Source: Akkermansiaceae bacterium (GTDB taxonomy: Bacteria; Verrucomicrobiota; Verrucomicrobiia; Verrucomicrobiales; Akkermansiaceae). From it: a stretch of DNA of 39,545 nt. The stretch spans positions 1-39,545 of the forward strand of contig CANHPN010000018.1 of assembly GCA_947462535.1 (NCBI GenBank), in the 5' to 3' direction. Every line of letters starts with the position of its first letter. The first letter of the stretch is position 1. The notes below the pieces were generated by a model that saw only the letters and a list, made by a program, of their open reading frames with translations, was not told the DNA's origin and made no database searches. Both the position numbers and the translations under genes were made by a program. Positions 6,838-15,070 of the stretch are shown piece by piece.

Positions 6838-7989
6838 ATGTCCCGCTACGATTTCCAGATTCCCGTCACCTTCAAGCACCGTATCGTTTTTTCCCGCGAT
6901 GCATTCTCGTCCGGAAATCCGGCGCTGGCTGAAATCCTGCGCGAAGGCGGAGGCAGGCGGGCGATGGTTTTCGTGGAGGAAAACGTGGCGGCGTTATGGC
7001 CGGGTCTGGGGGGGGAGATCCAGAGCTACTTCGCGGAACTGGATTTGGATTTCCGCGGAATCACGGTTTTACCTGGCGGTGAATCGGCCAAGGCGGACGA
7101 GCACCTGGTCCGCGAGGTCTGGGCGGCGATCAACGCGGCGCATCTCGACCGGCATTCGTACGTGCTGGTCATCGGCGGCGGGGCGTTTCTCGATGCCGTC
7201 GGCTATGGCGCGGCCACCGCCCACCGCGGCGTCAGGCTGGTTAGGTTTCCGACCACCACGCTCTCGCAGGACGACAGCGGCGTGGGCGTGAAATGCGCGA
7301 TCAACGCCTTCGGCAAGAAAAACTGGTTGGGTGCCTTCACCGTGCCCTATGCGGTGATCAACGATTTCCGCTTTCTCCACAGCCAGGATGAGGAGACCCG
7401 CCGGGGCGGGCTGATCGAGGCGGTCAAGGTCGCCTTGGTGAGGGACCGCGAGTTTTTCGAGTGGATCGAGGAGAACCTCGCCGCGCTTGAGGCGCTGGAT
7501 CCGGAAACGCTCGAAGCCTGCGTCGAAAAATCCGCGCTGCTCCATGCCCGGCATATCGCCACCGGCGGTGACCCGTTTGAAACCGGATCCAGCCGGCCCC
7601 TGGATTTCGGCCATTGGGCCGCCCACAAGCTGGAGACGATGACGTCCTATCAACTTTCCCACGCGCCAGCCGTCGGGGTCGGACTGGCGCTCGACACGCT
7701 CTACTCCGCACGGGTGGGGTTGTTAGGATCTTCCATCGCGGACCAGGTGCTGCGCGTGCTCGAAGGCTTGCAGCTCGCGATTTACCATCCCGCGCTCGAT
7801 TGGCTGGATACCGTCGGGAGACGGCGCGTGCTGGATGGATTGGATGAATTCCGCGAACACCTCGGCGGCGAACTCACGGTCTTGCTGCTGGCGGACGTGG
7901 GCCGGGGGATCGATGTCCATCAGCTCGATGAAGGGTTGCTCGGCGAGTGCATCGACGAGCTCAAAGCGCGCTGGGGACGTCGCGGTTGA
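6838..7989 (+). CDS. eboD: EboD-type 3-dehydroquinate synthase-like protein
   Basis: 383 aa from ATG 6838; the longer frame from 6796 has a non-coding-looking start. The fold is that of the dehydroquinate synthase superfamily: PGGE (79-82), the NAD-binding VIGGGAFLDAVGYGAA (111-126), FPTTTLSQDDSGVGVK (137-152), INAFGKKNWLG and a C-terminal DFGHWAAHK. Zinc ligands look kept (Glu in GGLIEAVK, His in DFGHWAAHK, His in LSHAPAV). The usual HGEAV around the last ligand is HAPAV here. Motif wording matches EboD, the protein of the ebo cluster linked to polyprenyl or scytonemin-type precursor export, rather than AroB. None of the other ebo genes (eboA, B, C, E, F) is nearby. The reaction of EboD is not known. 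Confidence 0.75.
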   Translation: MSRYDFQIPVTFKHRIVFSRDAFSSGNPALAEILREGGGRRAMVFVEENVAALWPGLGGEIQSYFAELDLDFRGITVLPGGESAKADEHLVREVWAAINAAHLDRHSYVLVIGGGAFLDAVGYGAATAHRGVRLVRFPTTTLSQDDSGVGVKCAINAFGKKNWLGAFTVPYAVINDFRFLHSQDEETRRGGLIEAVKVALVRDREFFEWIEENLAALEALDPETLEACVEKSALLHARHIATGGDPFETGSSRPLDFGHWAAHKLETMTSYQLSHAPAVGVGLALDTLYSARVGLLGSSIADQVLRVLEGLQLAIYHPALDWLDTVGRRRVLDGLDEFREHLGGELTVLLLADVGRGIDVHQLDEGLLGECIDELKARWGRRG

Positions 7990-8040
7990 GGGCGTTTCAT
8001 CGCTCTTGCATTCCCCGGGAAATCGTGGGTAGTGTCGCGG

Positions 8041-9588
8041 ATGCGTTTGCGATCCATTCCTCACTTGTTGCTGTTTTCAGTGCTCACTGCCTCCCTTCAA
8101 GCCGCAGTCTCGCTGCCGTCGGACAATTCCTCGGTGCTTCCCGCCGCCGAAGGCCCGGTGAAAGAGGCCATGGAAGCCTTCCAGGCCGGTCGCCACGCGA
8201 AGGCCCTGGAGCTTGCCAGACCCCTTGCCGAACAAGGAAACATGGACGCCCTCTATCTGTTGGGATTCGCCCACGAATCCGGCAAGGGCGCGGAAGCATC
8301 CCGTGAAAAAGCACTCGAATACTATCGCAAGGCAGCCGCAGGAAAGCACAAGGACGCGATTTACCGCCTCTCCTTCATCCTGCTGGCATCCGAAAAGGAA
8401 GAGGAGCGCAACCAGGCACGCGAAGCACTCGAATCCATCGCCAAGGATGATCCGGCGGTCGCCGGACGCATTCTGGGAGAAGCCTATCTGCGCGGCAAAC
8501 TCACTCCGACTGCCGATCCGGACAAGGCCATCTTCTGGTGGAACCGCGCGGCTAACACCGGTGACATCCCGTCGATGTTGCTGGTGGCCCGCTTCTACGA
8601 AGGCCAGTTCGGCTTTCCTGAATTGAAGGACATGAAGGCCGCCTTGGCCAGTTACTCCAAAGCTGCGGGCTTGGGCGATGCCGGTGCCATGGCGGCGCTC
8701 GGTTCCCGCTTGCTCAGCGGCGATGAGAAAATCCGCGATGAGAAAAAAGGCCGCGAGTGGCTCAAGAAAGCCATCGCTGCCAAGGAATACAGCGCCTATC
8801 TCGTTCTTGGCGACTACGAGGAAAACGTCAAAAAGGATCTGAAGACAGCCCTCAGCGAATACGAGCGGGGCAAGGATGTCGGGCAAATCGACTGCGTTCT
8901 CCGCACGGCTGACTTTTATACCCAAGGAAAAGGCGTTGAAAAGGATCCCGTCCGCGGTCTTGCGCTGCTTGAAAAAGCGGCCGAATCCGGAAGCCCTGTC
9001 GCAAGTTTCCGCCTCGCCGTCCAATCGCTCTCAGGTGAAAAGCCCGACCTTCTACTGGGCTACAAACGCCTCACTGCGGCGGCTAACGGCAACCTTCCGG
9101 AGGGCCAGAACGAGCTAGGCCTGCTTTACCTTTCCGGCAAACTCGGCTCTGCGGATTCCGTCGCCGGCGTCGCCTGGCTGACACGCGCCGCGCAAAGCGG
9201 CTCTGCCGAAGCCCAGAACAATCTAGCCACTCTTTACGAGCGTGGCGCGGGTGGAGTGACCCAAAGTATCGAAAACGCCGGCCAGCTTTATTCGCTTGCC
9301 GCCAAACAAGGCCACGGTCCTGCCACGCTTGCGCTTGCGCGCCTGATCAACGAAGGAATCGGCACCAAGGCGGACCCCGTCAAGGCCTGGGCGCTCGCCA
9401 CCCTCGCCCAGGAACGCGGTGAAGAAAGCGCCAAGAAAACGATCGAGGAAATTTCGAGCAGACTCGACGACACGCAAAAAGCGGCTGCCAAGAAAGAGCT
9501 CGCAGACATGAAGTCCGGCAAGACACCCGAGACAAAGCCCGCGGAAGCCGCGCCAAAGGGTCCTGTCGCTCCCAAAAAAGGTAAGTAA
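8041..9588 (+). CDS. Exported Sel1-like repeat protein
   Basis: 515 aa from ATG 8041, which starts the signal peptide MRLRSIPHLLLFSVLTASLQA; a GTG nine bases upstream is possible. After it come about nine to ten Sel1-type alpha/alpha repeats of about 36 residues covering most of residues 45-470. Typical units read ALYLLGFAHESGKGAEASRE with EKALEYYRKAAAG, and NELGLLYLSGKLG with GVAWLTRAAQSGS. The C-terminal 35 residues are a Lys/Pro/Ala tail (PKGPVAPKKGK). Sel1 proteins are scaffolds for protein-protein contacts, often in envelope or signalling complexes. The partner cannot be read from the context. A strong terminator follows. Confidence 0.85.
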   Translation: MRLRSIPHLLLFSVLTASLQAAVSLPSDNSSVLPAAEGPVKEAMEAFQAGRHAKALELARPLAEQGNMDALYLLGFAHESGKGAEASREKALEYYRKAAAGKHKDAIYRLSFILLASEKEEERNQAREALESIAKDDPAVAGRILGEAYLRGKLTPTADPDKAIFWWNRAANTGDIPSMLLVARFYEGQFGFPELKDMKAALASYSKAAGLGDAGAMAALGSRLLSGDEKIRDEKKGREWLKKAIAAKEYSAYLVLGDYEENVKKDLKTALSEYERGKDVGQIDCVLRTADFYTQGKGVEKDPVRGLALLEKAAESGSPVASFRLAVQSLSGEKPDLLLGYKRLTAAANGNLPEGQNELGLLYLSGKLGSADSVAGVAWLTRAAQSGSAEAQNNLATLYERGAGGVTQSIENAGQLYSLAAKQGHGPATLALARLINEGIGTKADPVKAWALATLAQERGEESAKKTIEEISSRLDDTQKAAAKKELADMKSGKTPETKPAEAAPKGPVAPKKGK

Positions 9589-9606
9589 CAACCGCCTCTC
9601 CAGCAG

Positions 9607-9638
9607 CCCGCCCCGGTTCATCCCGTGGCGGGTTTTTT
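9607..9638 (+). terminator. Rho-independent terminator after the Sel1 gene
   Basis: CCCGCC (9607-9612) pairs with GGCGGG (9627-9632) around a 14-base loop. It is followed at once by TTTTTT (9633-9638), whose first bases can also extend the stem by pairing with AG before it. It starts 18 bases after the Sel1 stop and separates that gene from the coaB fusion. Confidence 0.75.
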
Positions 9639-9710
9639 GTTTCCGAATTTAGCACGGCTCCGCCCCTTGCTTCCGCTTGCCTCTTTCCTTCCGCCGATCA
9701 GACTCCCGGC

Positions 9711-11126
9711 ATGAAAGTCCTTGTCACCTCAGGCCCCACCCGCGAACCGATCGATCCGGTTCGCTTCCTGACGAACCGTTCGTCAGGGAAAATGGGTTAC
9801 GCGCTCGCCGGGGCCTTCACCCACGAGGGGCACTCGGTGCTGCTAGTTTCCGGCCCGACGAATCTGGACGTGCCCGCCAATGTCGATTTCATCCCGGTCG
9901 AAACCGCCGCCGAGATGCATGACGTCGTTTCAAAACACATCGGGCGCATGGACATCGCCGTGTTTGCCGCCGCCGTCGCCGACTACACGCCTGCCACGGT
10001 CCAGCCTCGGAAGATCAAAAAATCCGGCGATACGCTCGCTCTCGAGCTAGTCCGCACCGCCGACATTCTCGGCTCCGCCCGCCAGCCTTTCGGATTCACC
10101 GGCACTCTCGTCGGTTTCGCGGCCGAGACTGAAAACCTGGAGTCCAACGCCCGCGAAAAGCTGATCCGCAAACACTGCGACCTGGTCATCGCCAACGACG
10201 TTTCCAAACCCGGCATGGGCTTCGACTCGGATCAAAACGAAGTCCTCCTCGTTTATCCCGGCCGCACCGAATCCCTCCCCGCCGCCTCCAAGCACGAGCT
10301 TTCCCTCCAGCTCGTCGATGCCATCGTCCTCCTCTCGACCAATGATTCTCAACCCCTAACGAACCACCGATTTCCCATGACTGATCTCGAACTCGCCACC
10401 CAAGCCGCCCTCGAAGCGGGCAAACTCATTCGCCAGAACTTCGGCAGCGATGCCACCGTGGACGAAGCCACCCACCACGACATCAAGCTCGCACTCGATA
10501 AGGAGTCCCAGGATCTAATCACCGGAATCCTGCTAGGAGCCCGCCCCGGAGACGCGCTCTACGGCGAGGAAGGTCTCGCCGGAAACCAGGATTCCCCGCG
10601 CCAGTGGATCGTCGATCCCATCGACGGCACGGTGAACTTCTTCTACAGCATTCCTCATTTCTGCGTCTCCATCGCCCTTCGCGTCGCCGGGGAAATCGTC
10701 GTCGGCGTGATTCACGACCCGATGGTTGGCGAAACCTGGACCGTCGAAAAAGGCGGTCCGGCGATGCTCAACGGCCGCCCGATCCAAGTCAGCAAGCGCG
10801 AGGATCTGGCGGAATCGATCCTTTATGTCGGCTGTGGCAAGGACGAGGAGTCGCTGCGGAGCGGCATCGAGCGTTTTCACCGCGCCTCGCTCCGCGCCCG
10901 CAAAATGCGCATGATGGGCTCCGCCGCGCTCGGCATGGCCTACATCGCCAGCGGTCGGATTGATGCCTACATCGAGTCCCGAATTTCCCTATGGGACATC
11001 GCCGCAGGCCAGCTTCTGATAGAATCCGCCGGCGGCAAAGTGGAGCTCACTGCCGTCCCCGGCCATGCAGACGCCTGGTCAATCGTCGCCAGCAACGGCA
11101 GAGTCCCGCTCGATGAAATTCTTTAA
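9711..11126 (+). CDS. CoaB (phosphopantothenate-cysteine ligase) fused to inositol monophosphatase
   Basis: 471 aa. Residues 1-208 are a CoaB domain: VTSGPTREPIDPVRFLTN and SSGKMGYALA at the nucleotide site, FAAAVADYTP, KIKKSGDTLALELVRTADIL, VGFAAET and the conserved IANDVS. CoaB joins cysteine to 4'-phosphopantothenate in coenzyme A synthesis; the usual CoaC decarboxylase half is absent. Residues 223-471 are an inositol-monophosphatase-type enzyme with all metal motifs: GEEG (285-288), WIVDPIDGTVNF (299-310) and SLWDIAAGQLL. Residues 209-222 (STNDSQPLTNHRFP) look like translated intergenic DNA. The second domain opens with its own Met223 (ATG 10377), so the fusion may stem from loss of the CoaB stop codon, or the two may be translated separately. 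ispF follows 12 bases downstream. Confidence 0.85.
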   Translation: MKVLVTSGPTREPIDPVRFLTNRSSGKMGYALAGAFTHEGHSVLLVSGPTNLDVPANVDFIPVETAAEMHDVVSKHIGRMDIAVFAAAVADYTPATVQPRKIKKSGDTLALELVRTADILGSARQPFGFTGTLVGFAAETENLESNAREKLIRKHCDLVIANDVSKPGMGFDSDQNEVLLVYPGRTESLPAASKHELSLQLVDAIVLLSTNDSQPLTNHRFPMTDLELATQAALEAGKLIRQNFGSDATVDEATHHDIKLALDKESQDLITGILLGARPGDALYGEEGLAGNQDSPRQWIVDPIDGTVNFFYSIPHFCVSIALRVAGEIVVGVIHDPMVGETWTVEKGGPAMLNGRPIQVSKREDLAESILYVGCGKDEESLRSGIERFHRASLRARKMRMMGSAALGMAYIASGRIDAYIESRISLWDIAAGQLLIESAGGKVELTAVPGHADAWSIVASNGRVPLDEIL

Positions 11127-11138
11127 AATTCAAACTCC

Positions 11139-11609
11139 ATGACCGGCATCGGCTACGACGTTCACCAGTTCGCTGAAAACCGTCCGCTTGTTCTCGGCGG
11201 CGTGACCATCCCGCACAGCCACGGTCTGGCCGGACATTCCGACGCGGACGTTCTCTGTCACGCGATTGCCGACGCCGTCCTCGGCGCGATGGGGCAGCCG
11301 GACATCGGTTATTTTTTCCCGCCCGGCGATCCGGCGTGCAAAGACATTTGCTCGCTGGAAATCCTCGTGAAATGCCGCGAACTCGCCGCTGCGGCCGGAC
11401 TAACCATCATCAATGTCGATTCCACATTGATTGCCGAGGCCCCGAAAGTGCTGCCTCACCGCGACGCGATGCGCAACAACATCGGCAGAGCGCTTGGCAT
11501 CGCCTCGGAGCGCGTCGGCATCAAGGCCACGACTAACGAAGCCATGGGTTTCATCGGCCGGAAAGAAGGCATCGCAGCTCTCGCGGTCGCGCAGGTGGAG
11601 GCCGGATGA
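11139..11609 (+). CDS. ispF: 2-C-methyl-D-erythritol 2,4-cyclodiphosphate synthase
   Basis: 156 aa, the normal length. It closes CDP-ME 2-phosphate into the cyclodiphosphate in the MEP isoprenoid pathway. Metal ligands are evident: Asp7 and His9 in GIGYDVH, and His41 after GHSDADVLC. The C-terminal signature ATTNEAMGFIGRKEGIAA is complete. It is probably co-transcribed with the CoaB-IMPase gene. The stop TGA 11607-11609 abuts the stop of the convergent TPR gene base to base (TGATCA). Confidence 0.97.
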   Translation: MTGIGYDVHQFAENRPLVLGGVTIPHSHGLAGHSDADVLCHAIADAVLGAMGQPDIGYFFPPGDPACKDICSLEILVKCRELAAAAGLTIINVDSTLIAEAPKVLPHRDAMRNNIGRALGIASERVGIKATTNEAMGFIGRKEGIAALAVAQVEAG

Positions 11610-12509
11610 TCAACCGGCCACGGGCTGGCCGATGACGTCGCGGACGCGGCCAACGATGACTTCCGCCAATTGCGACTCGCCTTCCTCGCGGAGAAACTCG
11701 CAATAGTTTGAGGCGACGGCTTCGAGGTCGGCGGCGTATTCGGATCCGAGCGCCTCGTAGCTGGTGAGGGCTTTTTCAAAATGCCTGCGCGCCCAGGAAC
11801 AGTCGCCGGTATTGAACAGGGCCAGAGCGAGATTATTATGCGACTGGGCGGTGTCCGGGTGCTCCTCGCCGAGGAGTTTGCGGCGGGTTTCCAGCGCGAT
11901 CATGTGCATTTCCCGGGACTGCTCGTAGAATCCCGCGGCTTGATAGAGGGCACCGAGATTGCTGGAGACGGTGGCGGTTTGGTCGTGTTCCTGGCCGAGT
12001 TGCGAATGGAGGATTTCCAGGGCCCGCAGGAAATGGGCCTCTGCGGTTTCCAAATCACCCGCAGCCTTGGCGATGAAGCCGAGGTTGTTGGCGATGGCTG
12101 CGATATCAAGCAGCAAAGGCGGCTCGTGGCGCTCGAAGAAGTCGATGGAGCGCTGCCAGTGGGTGACGGCTTGTTGTTCCCGACCGAGTCCGTCGTATGC
12201 CGCGCCAAGCCCGGCGTGGAGTCTGCCGATCTGATCAAAACGATCCGGCCGGTCCTGTAATTGGTCGATCGCCTGGCGGTAGTCCTCACGGGCGAATGCG
12301 AAATTCCCCAGTTCGCGGTGGATGTCGCTGCGGATTTCGAGGGCGGAGGCGAACGCGTCGATGCTATCGAGATTCGGGCCGAGGGCTTGCTGGGATTTCT
12401 CCACGGCGGCGGTCGCAGCATGCAACGCTTCGTTGAGGTTTCCATCCGCGCGCAGGGATTCCACGCGGTCATGAAGAATTCCAATCAGGGTTGCAGTCGG
12501 AGAGTCCAT
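11610..12509 (-). CDS. TPR protein, kinesin-light-chain-like repeats
   Basis: 299 aa with no signal peptide or membrane segment, so probably cytoplasmic. It is built almost entirely of tetratricopeptide units of the 42-residue TPR_10/TPR_12 class. Examples are LGAAYDGLGREQQAVTHWQ, LGFIAKAAGDLETAEAHFLR, LGALYQAAGFYEQSREMH and HNNLALALFNTGDCSWARRH. The units HDQTATVSSNLG and HPDTAQSHNNLA carry the His-x-x-T signature typical of kinesin-light-chain repeats. A protein-interaction role is inferred; the partner is unknown. It lies 44 bases downstream of recO on the same strand and may be co-transcribed with it. Confidence 0.85.
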   Translation of the reverse strand: MDSPTATLIGILHDRVESLRADGNLNEALHAATAAVEKSQQALGPNLDSIDAFASALEIRSDIHRELGNFAFAREDYRQAIDQLQDRPDRFDQIGRLHAGLGAAYDGLGREQQAVTHWQRSIDFFERHEPPLLLDIAAIANNLGFIAKAAGDLETAEAHFLRALEILHSQLGQEHDQTATVSSNLGALYQAAGFYEQSREMHMIALETRRKLLGEEHPDTAQSHNNLALALFNTGDCSWARRHFEKALTSYEALGSEYAADLEAVASNYCEFLREEGESQLAEVIVGRVRDVIGQPVAG

Positions 12510-12553
12510 AATTCGTGGGCGTGGATCTACTATCGGCGAATTCCGTCCGCTGA

Positions 12554-13102
12554 CTAGCCGAAATCGCTCGCCGGGGAAAGTCTTTCGATCAATTCCCGGC
12601 GTGAGGCGGGCAAGGCACCAAGCGCGTCGCGCAGGGAAGATTCCGCCCGGCTCGGATCTTGCAAGACGCCGAGCAGGCGGGCCAGTTCGGATTCGAAATG
12701 GCGGAGCGCCCGCAGGCCGGGCGGCGTGGCGTCGAGATGGTCGAGCGCCCGCTTGAGAAGGTTGTGCAGTCCCGGTTCGGGATGCCCTGGCTCAACCGCC
12801 ATTTCCATCAATTGGCAACAATAGGCGGCCAGCAAAGTGGAAGTATAGTTCTTCCGCAGTCCCTCGCGCCATTGCCGGATCGCGACCTCTCGCAGCGGGT
12901 GAAGTTCACTGCTACGCGACAAAGCGTAGCTGATCTCGCCGCCGAAAAAAAGGTCTAGCTGACCGTTAAACTTACTTTTCGACCTTCTGGCTCCCTTTGC
13001 GACTGTTTTGACCAATCCATACGTTTCCGTGAACCAGTGAACGATCAGGCTGGTTTCTGTCAGAGGGGTGAGGCGGATGACGATGGCTTCCGTGGATTGC
13101 AC
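12554..13102 (-). CDS. recO: DNA repair protein RecO (short form)
   Basis: 182 aa from GTG 13102. RecO acts with RecR to load RecA at SSB-coated gaps in the RecFOR pathway. Residues 1-80 form the OB fold (EAIVIRLTPLTETSLIVHWF, GLVKTVAKGARRSKSKF, DLFFGGEISYALS). Residues 80-182 form the helical domain (LHPLREVAI, YTSTLLAAYCCQLME, RHFESELARLLGVL). It is about 60 residues shorter than the E. coli protein, and the cysteine-rich zinc segment between the helices is missing. Such zinc-less RecO forms are known, so this is not read as damage. GTG was chosen because no ATG precedes the OB fold. Confidence 0.85.
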   Translation of the reverse strand: MQSTEAIVIRLTPLTETSLIVHWFTETYGLVKTVAKGARRSKSKFNGQLDLFFGGEISYALSRSSELHPLREVAIRQWREGLRKNYTSTLLAAYCCQLMEMAVEPGHPEPGLHNLLKRALDHLDATPPGLRALRHFESELARLLGVLQDPSRAESSLRDALGALPASRRELIERLSPASDFG

Positions 13103-13442
13103 GCGGGTGATCTTCGGGGGCGTTTCGGAAATTGGCGATGCTCATTGATTCGCACGCGCTAAATTTTCGTCATTCCATGCATGGTCCGGGGCCAATTCAT
13201 GAATTGCTAAGACGATGACTTTCAATAATTTGTATCACTCATCACCGATGAAATAAAATTTTTTGGCGAAAAAGCGTTACCCCCTTTTATGAAATCCCCC
13301 GGAATTCTCTGCCAGCGGCACTTCGGCGGATGATCGCTTCGGGTGTTTTTTGAAAAACGAGCTGAAGAATGCCGAAAAGGTACATTGACCTGAGCGAGTT
13401 TAGGTCGTTAGAGTTAGCTCGGTTTATTTAAAGATCAATCTC
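13103..13442. promoter_or_regulatory. AT-richer intergenic region with two perfect palindromes
   Basis: This 340-base region separates divergent recO and the AraC-type gene. Two perfect palindromes sit 8 bases apart: CCATGCATGG (13175-13184) and CAATTCATGAATTG (13193-13206). A possible -35/-10 pair for the AraC gene is TTGACC (13385-13390), 17 bases, then TTAGAG (13408-13413); the -10 is weak. The AT-rich run at about 13207-13270 is another candidate promoter zone. No ORF here looks coding. Confidence 0.4.
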
Positions 13443-13847
13443 TTGAAAATCATTCGGTCAAATCAAACATGGCGCGTCGTCGATTCCTTCGCAGGCGAGA
13501 GTCACTGTCTTGAGCGACTCGCGTTGAGCAAGGGTTACCGGGTCGCCGATGTGTGCCGCGCCTTGGGATGCAGCAGTCGCTATTTGCATGTTTTGTTCGT
13601 TAGGGATATCGGGCTGGCACCGAAGCATTGGATGAAAATGGAGCGGATGGTGGTGGCCAGAAGGAAACTGGAAGGCGGCAAATCCCCCGCCGAGGTGGCG
13701 AGGGATCTCGGATTTATGTCGATCCACACCTTCTGCCGGCAATTCCACGCTTTCTATCGGACGAGCCCCGCGTTGTTCCAGAGCCAGCGGAAAGTTTTCG
13801 CCCATTCCGACGGATCGGGATCAGGGCAACAACCCGGAGCGGATTGA
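13443..13847 (+). CDS. Stand-alone AraC/XylS-type DNA-binding protein
   Basis: 134 aa from a TTG start, essentially only the tandem helix-turn-helix module of AraC regulators. The first HTH is YRVADVCRALGCSSRYLHVL with VRDIGLAPKHWMKMERM after it. The second is PAEVARDLGFMSIHTFCRQF followed by FYRTSPALFQ, close to the family's usual GxSPxxYR ending. There is no ligand-binding or receiver domain, so any effector would act through another protein or the gene is constitutive. The start is uncertain because TTG is the only option near the fold boundary. It is preceded by a long AT-rich region with palindromes. Confidence 0.75.
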   Translation: MKIIRSNQTWRVVDSFAGESHCLERLALSKGYRVADVCRALGCSSRYLHVLFVRDIGLAPKHWMKMERMVVARRKLEGGKSPAEVARDLGFMSIHTFCRQFHAFYRTSPALFQSQRKVFAHSDGSGSGQQPGAD

Positions 13848-13860
13848 TCCGTTAGGCGGC

Positions 13861-14199
13861 TTAGGGAATCCGGAAAATCTTCTGGTTCGACGGGTCGCGC
13901 GCGAGTTGCCCGGATTTGAAACCGGCCACGTCGATGATGTTATAAGGCTCGTAAGGACTGAGCACTTGATCGGGATTCGCGGTGGGTTGCGCGGTAGGGT
14001 ATCCACCCGTGGCTGTCGGAGGCTGGACGGGAGCGGGCGGCTGCGGTGCGAATTCGGTTTGCGAGTCGTAGGGCGAAACCGGCTCGGGAGCATACGGAGG
14101 ATTCGGCTGGAAACGCGGCGGCGGCACCGGTGGCGGCGGGGTGCAGGACGCAAGCCCGGCGATGCAGGCCGCGGCGATGGAGAGGATTGGTTTGGACAT
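13861..14199 (-). CDS. Proline-rich lipoprotein
   Basis: 112 aa. A lipoprotein signal ends in the lipobox LASC with Cys19, so it is lipid-anchored in the envelope. The middle (20-80) is a low-complexity Pro-rich region (PPPPVPPPRFQPNPP). The last 28 residues (YNIIDVAGFKSGQLARDPSN to FRIP) are not low in complexity and look like a conserved short motif, perhaps the functional contact. It lies 36 bases downstream of the squalene/phytoene synthase on the same strand and faces the AraC gene with a 13-base gap. The function is unknown. Confidence 0.75.
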   Translation of the reverse strand: MSKPILSIAAACIAGLASCTPPPPVPPPRFQPNPPYAPEPVSPYDSQTEFAPQPPAPVQPPTATGGYPTAQPTANPDQVLSPYEPYNIIDVAGFKSGQLARDPSNQKIFRIP

Positions 14200-14235
14200 G
14201 GGCCTGGGACTTGAAGTTTTGTATCTCTATTCAAA

Positions 14236-15066
14236 TCAGGAAGAACGTGCAATCAGATGCTTGGAAAGAATCGCAAGCTTGCGCGCCTTGGAGACACAGT
14301 AGCGTTTTCCGAAAACATGAAATCGGTCGTCGCGCATTTTTTCCAGCAGGAGGTGGTAAATTTCCCCCATGATCCTGGCCGGCACCAGCGCGCGGCGATC
14401 TGCTGCGGGAAGCGCTTCGGCGGCTTGGTGGAAAAAATCTTCCGCCCGCTCGGCCTCGTAAGCCATCAGTGCGAGAAAACGTCGGTCTCGCACCCGGTTG
14501 ACGAGGTCCTGCTCGGTATATTGAAAGCGGGCCATGTCCGCCAGTGGCAGATAGATCCGCCCGCTGTTCGAGAGATCTTCCTCGATGTCGCGGAGGATGT
14601 TGGTCAGTTGCAAGGCGTGGCCCAGCGCCACCGCGTAGCGCTCCGAGCCGGGATCGGTGCAGCCGAAAATCCGTATCGAAACCAGCCCGACCGCGCAGGC
14701 GACCTTCCAGATGTATTCTGATAGTTTCTCCCAGGTCTCGAAGCGCTGCGGCTGCAGGTCCATCCGGCAGCCGTCGATGATCGCGACCAGCAAATCGTTG
14801 GGGATTTGACGCCGGTCGCGCAGGGAGATCACTTCGCGCTGGAATTCATCGGGAGCCACGAATCCGCCAGTCATCCCATGTTTCCAAGCATCCAGCGAGC
14901 GGACGCGCTCTTCGGGTGCCACGCCCGGATCATCTGCCAGATCGTCCATGGTCCGGCAGAACGCGTAGAAAACCACCATGTCCTCCCGCCGCTCGCGGGG
15001 CAGGATGTTCAGGGCGAAAGCCAGATTTGACTTCGCCTTGCGGGTGATTTCCGAGGCAGCGGACAC
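14236..15066 (-). CDS. Squalene/phytoene synthase family protein
   Basis: 276 aa from GTG. Trans-isoprenyl diphosphate synthases of this type join two C15 or C20 prenyl diphosphates head to head. Both Asp-rich magnesium motifs are present: RTMDDLADD (Asp41, Asp42, Asp45) and LTNILRDIEED (Asp160, Asp164). VVFYAFCR and GRIYLPLADM are further signatures. Length and motifs resemble HpnC/HpnD and bacterial phytoene synthases. Product identity (squalene, hydroxysqualene or phytoene) cannot be told from sequence alone. It begins 4 bases after the lepB stop, so they are almost certainly co-transcribed. No desaturase or cyclase is nearby. Confidence 0.9.
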   Translation of the reverse strand: MSAASEITRKAKSNLAFALNILPRERREDMVVFYAFCRTMDDLADDPGVAPEERVRSLDAWKHGMTGGFVAPDEFQREVISLRDRRQIPNDLLVAIIDGCRMDLQPQRFETWEKLSEYIWKVACAVGLVSIRIFGCTDPGSERYAVALGHALQLTNILRDIEEDLSNSGRIYLPLADMARFQYTEQDLVNRVRDRRFLALMAYEAERAEDFFHQAAEALPAADRRALVPARIMGEIYHLLLEKMRDDRFHVFGKRYCVSKARKLAILSKHLIARSS

Positions 15067-15070
15067 GGCA

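Noticed and set aside
11605-11614. TGATCA at the ispF/TPR junction as a regulatory site
   Set aside because: It is simply two convergent stop codons placed back to back.
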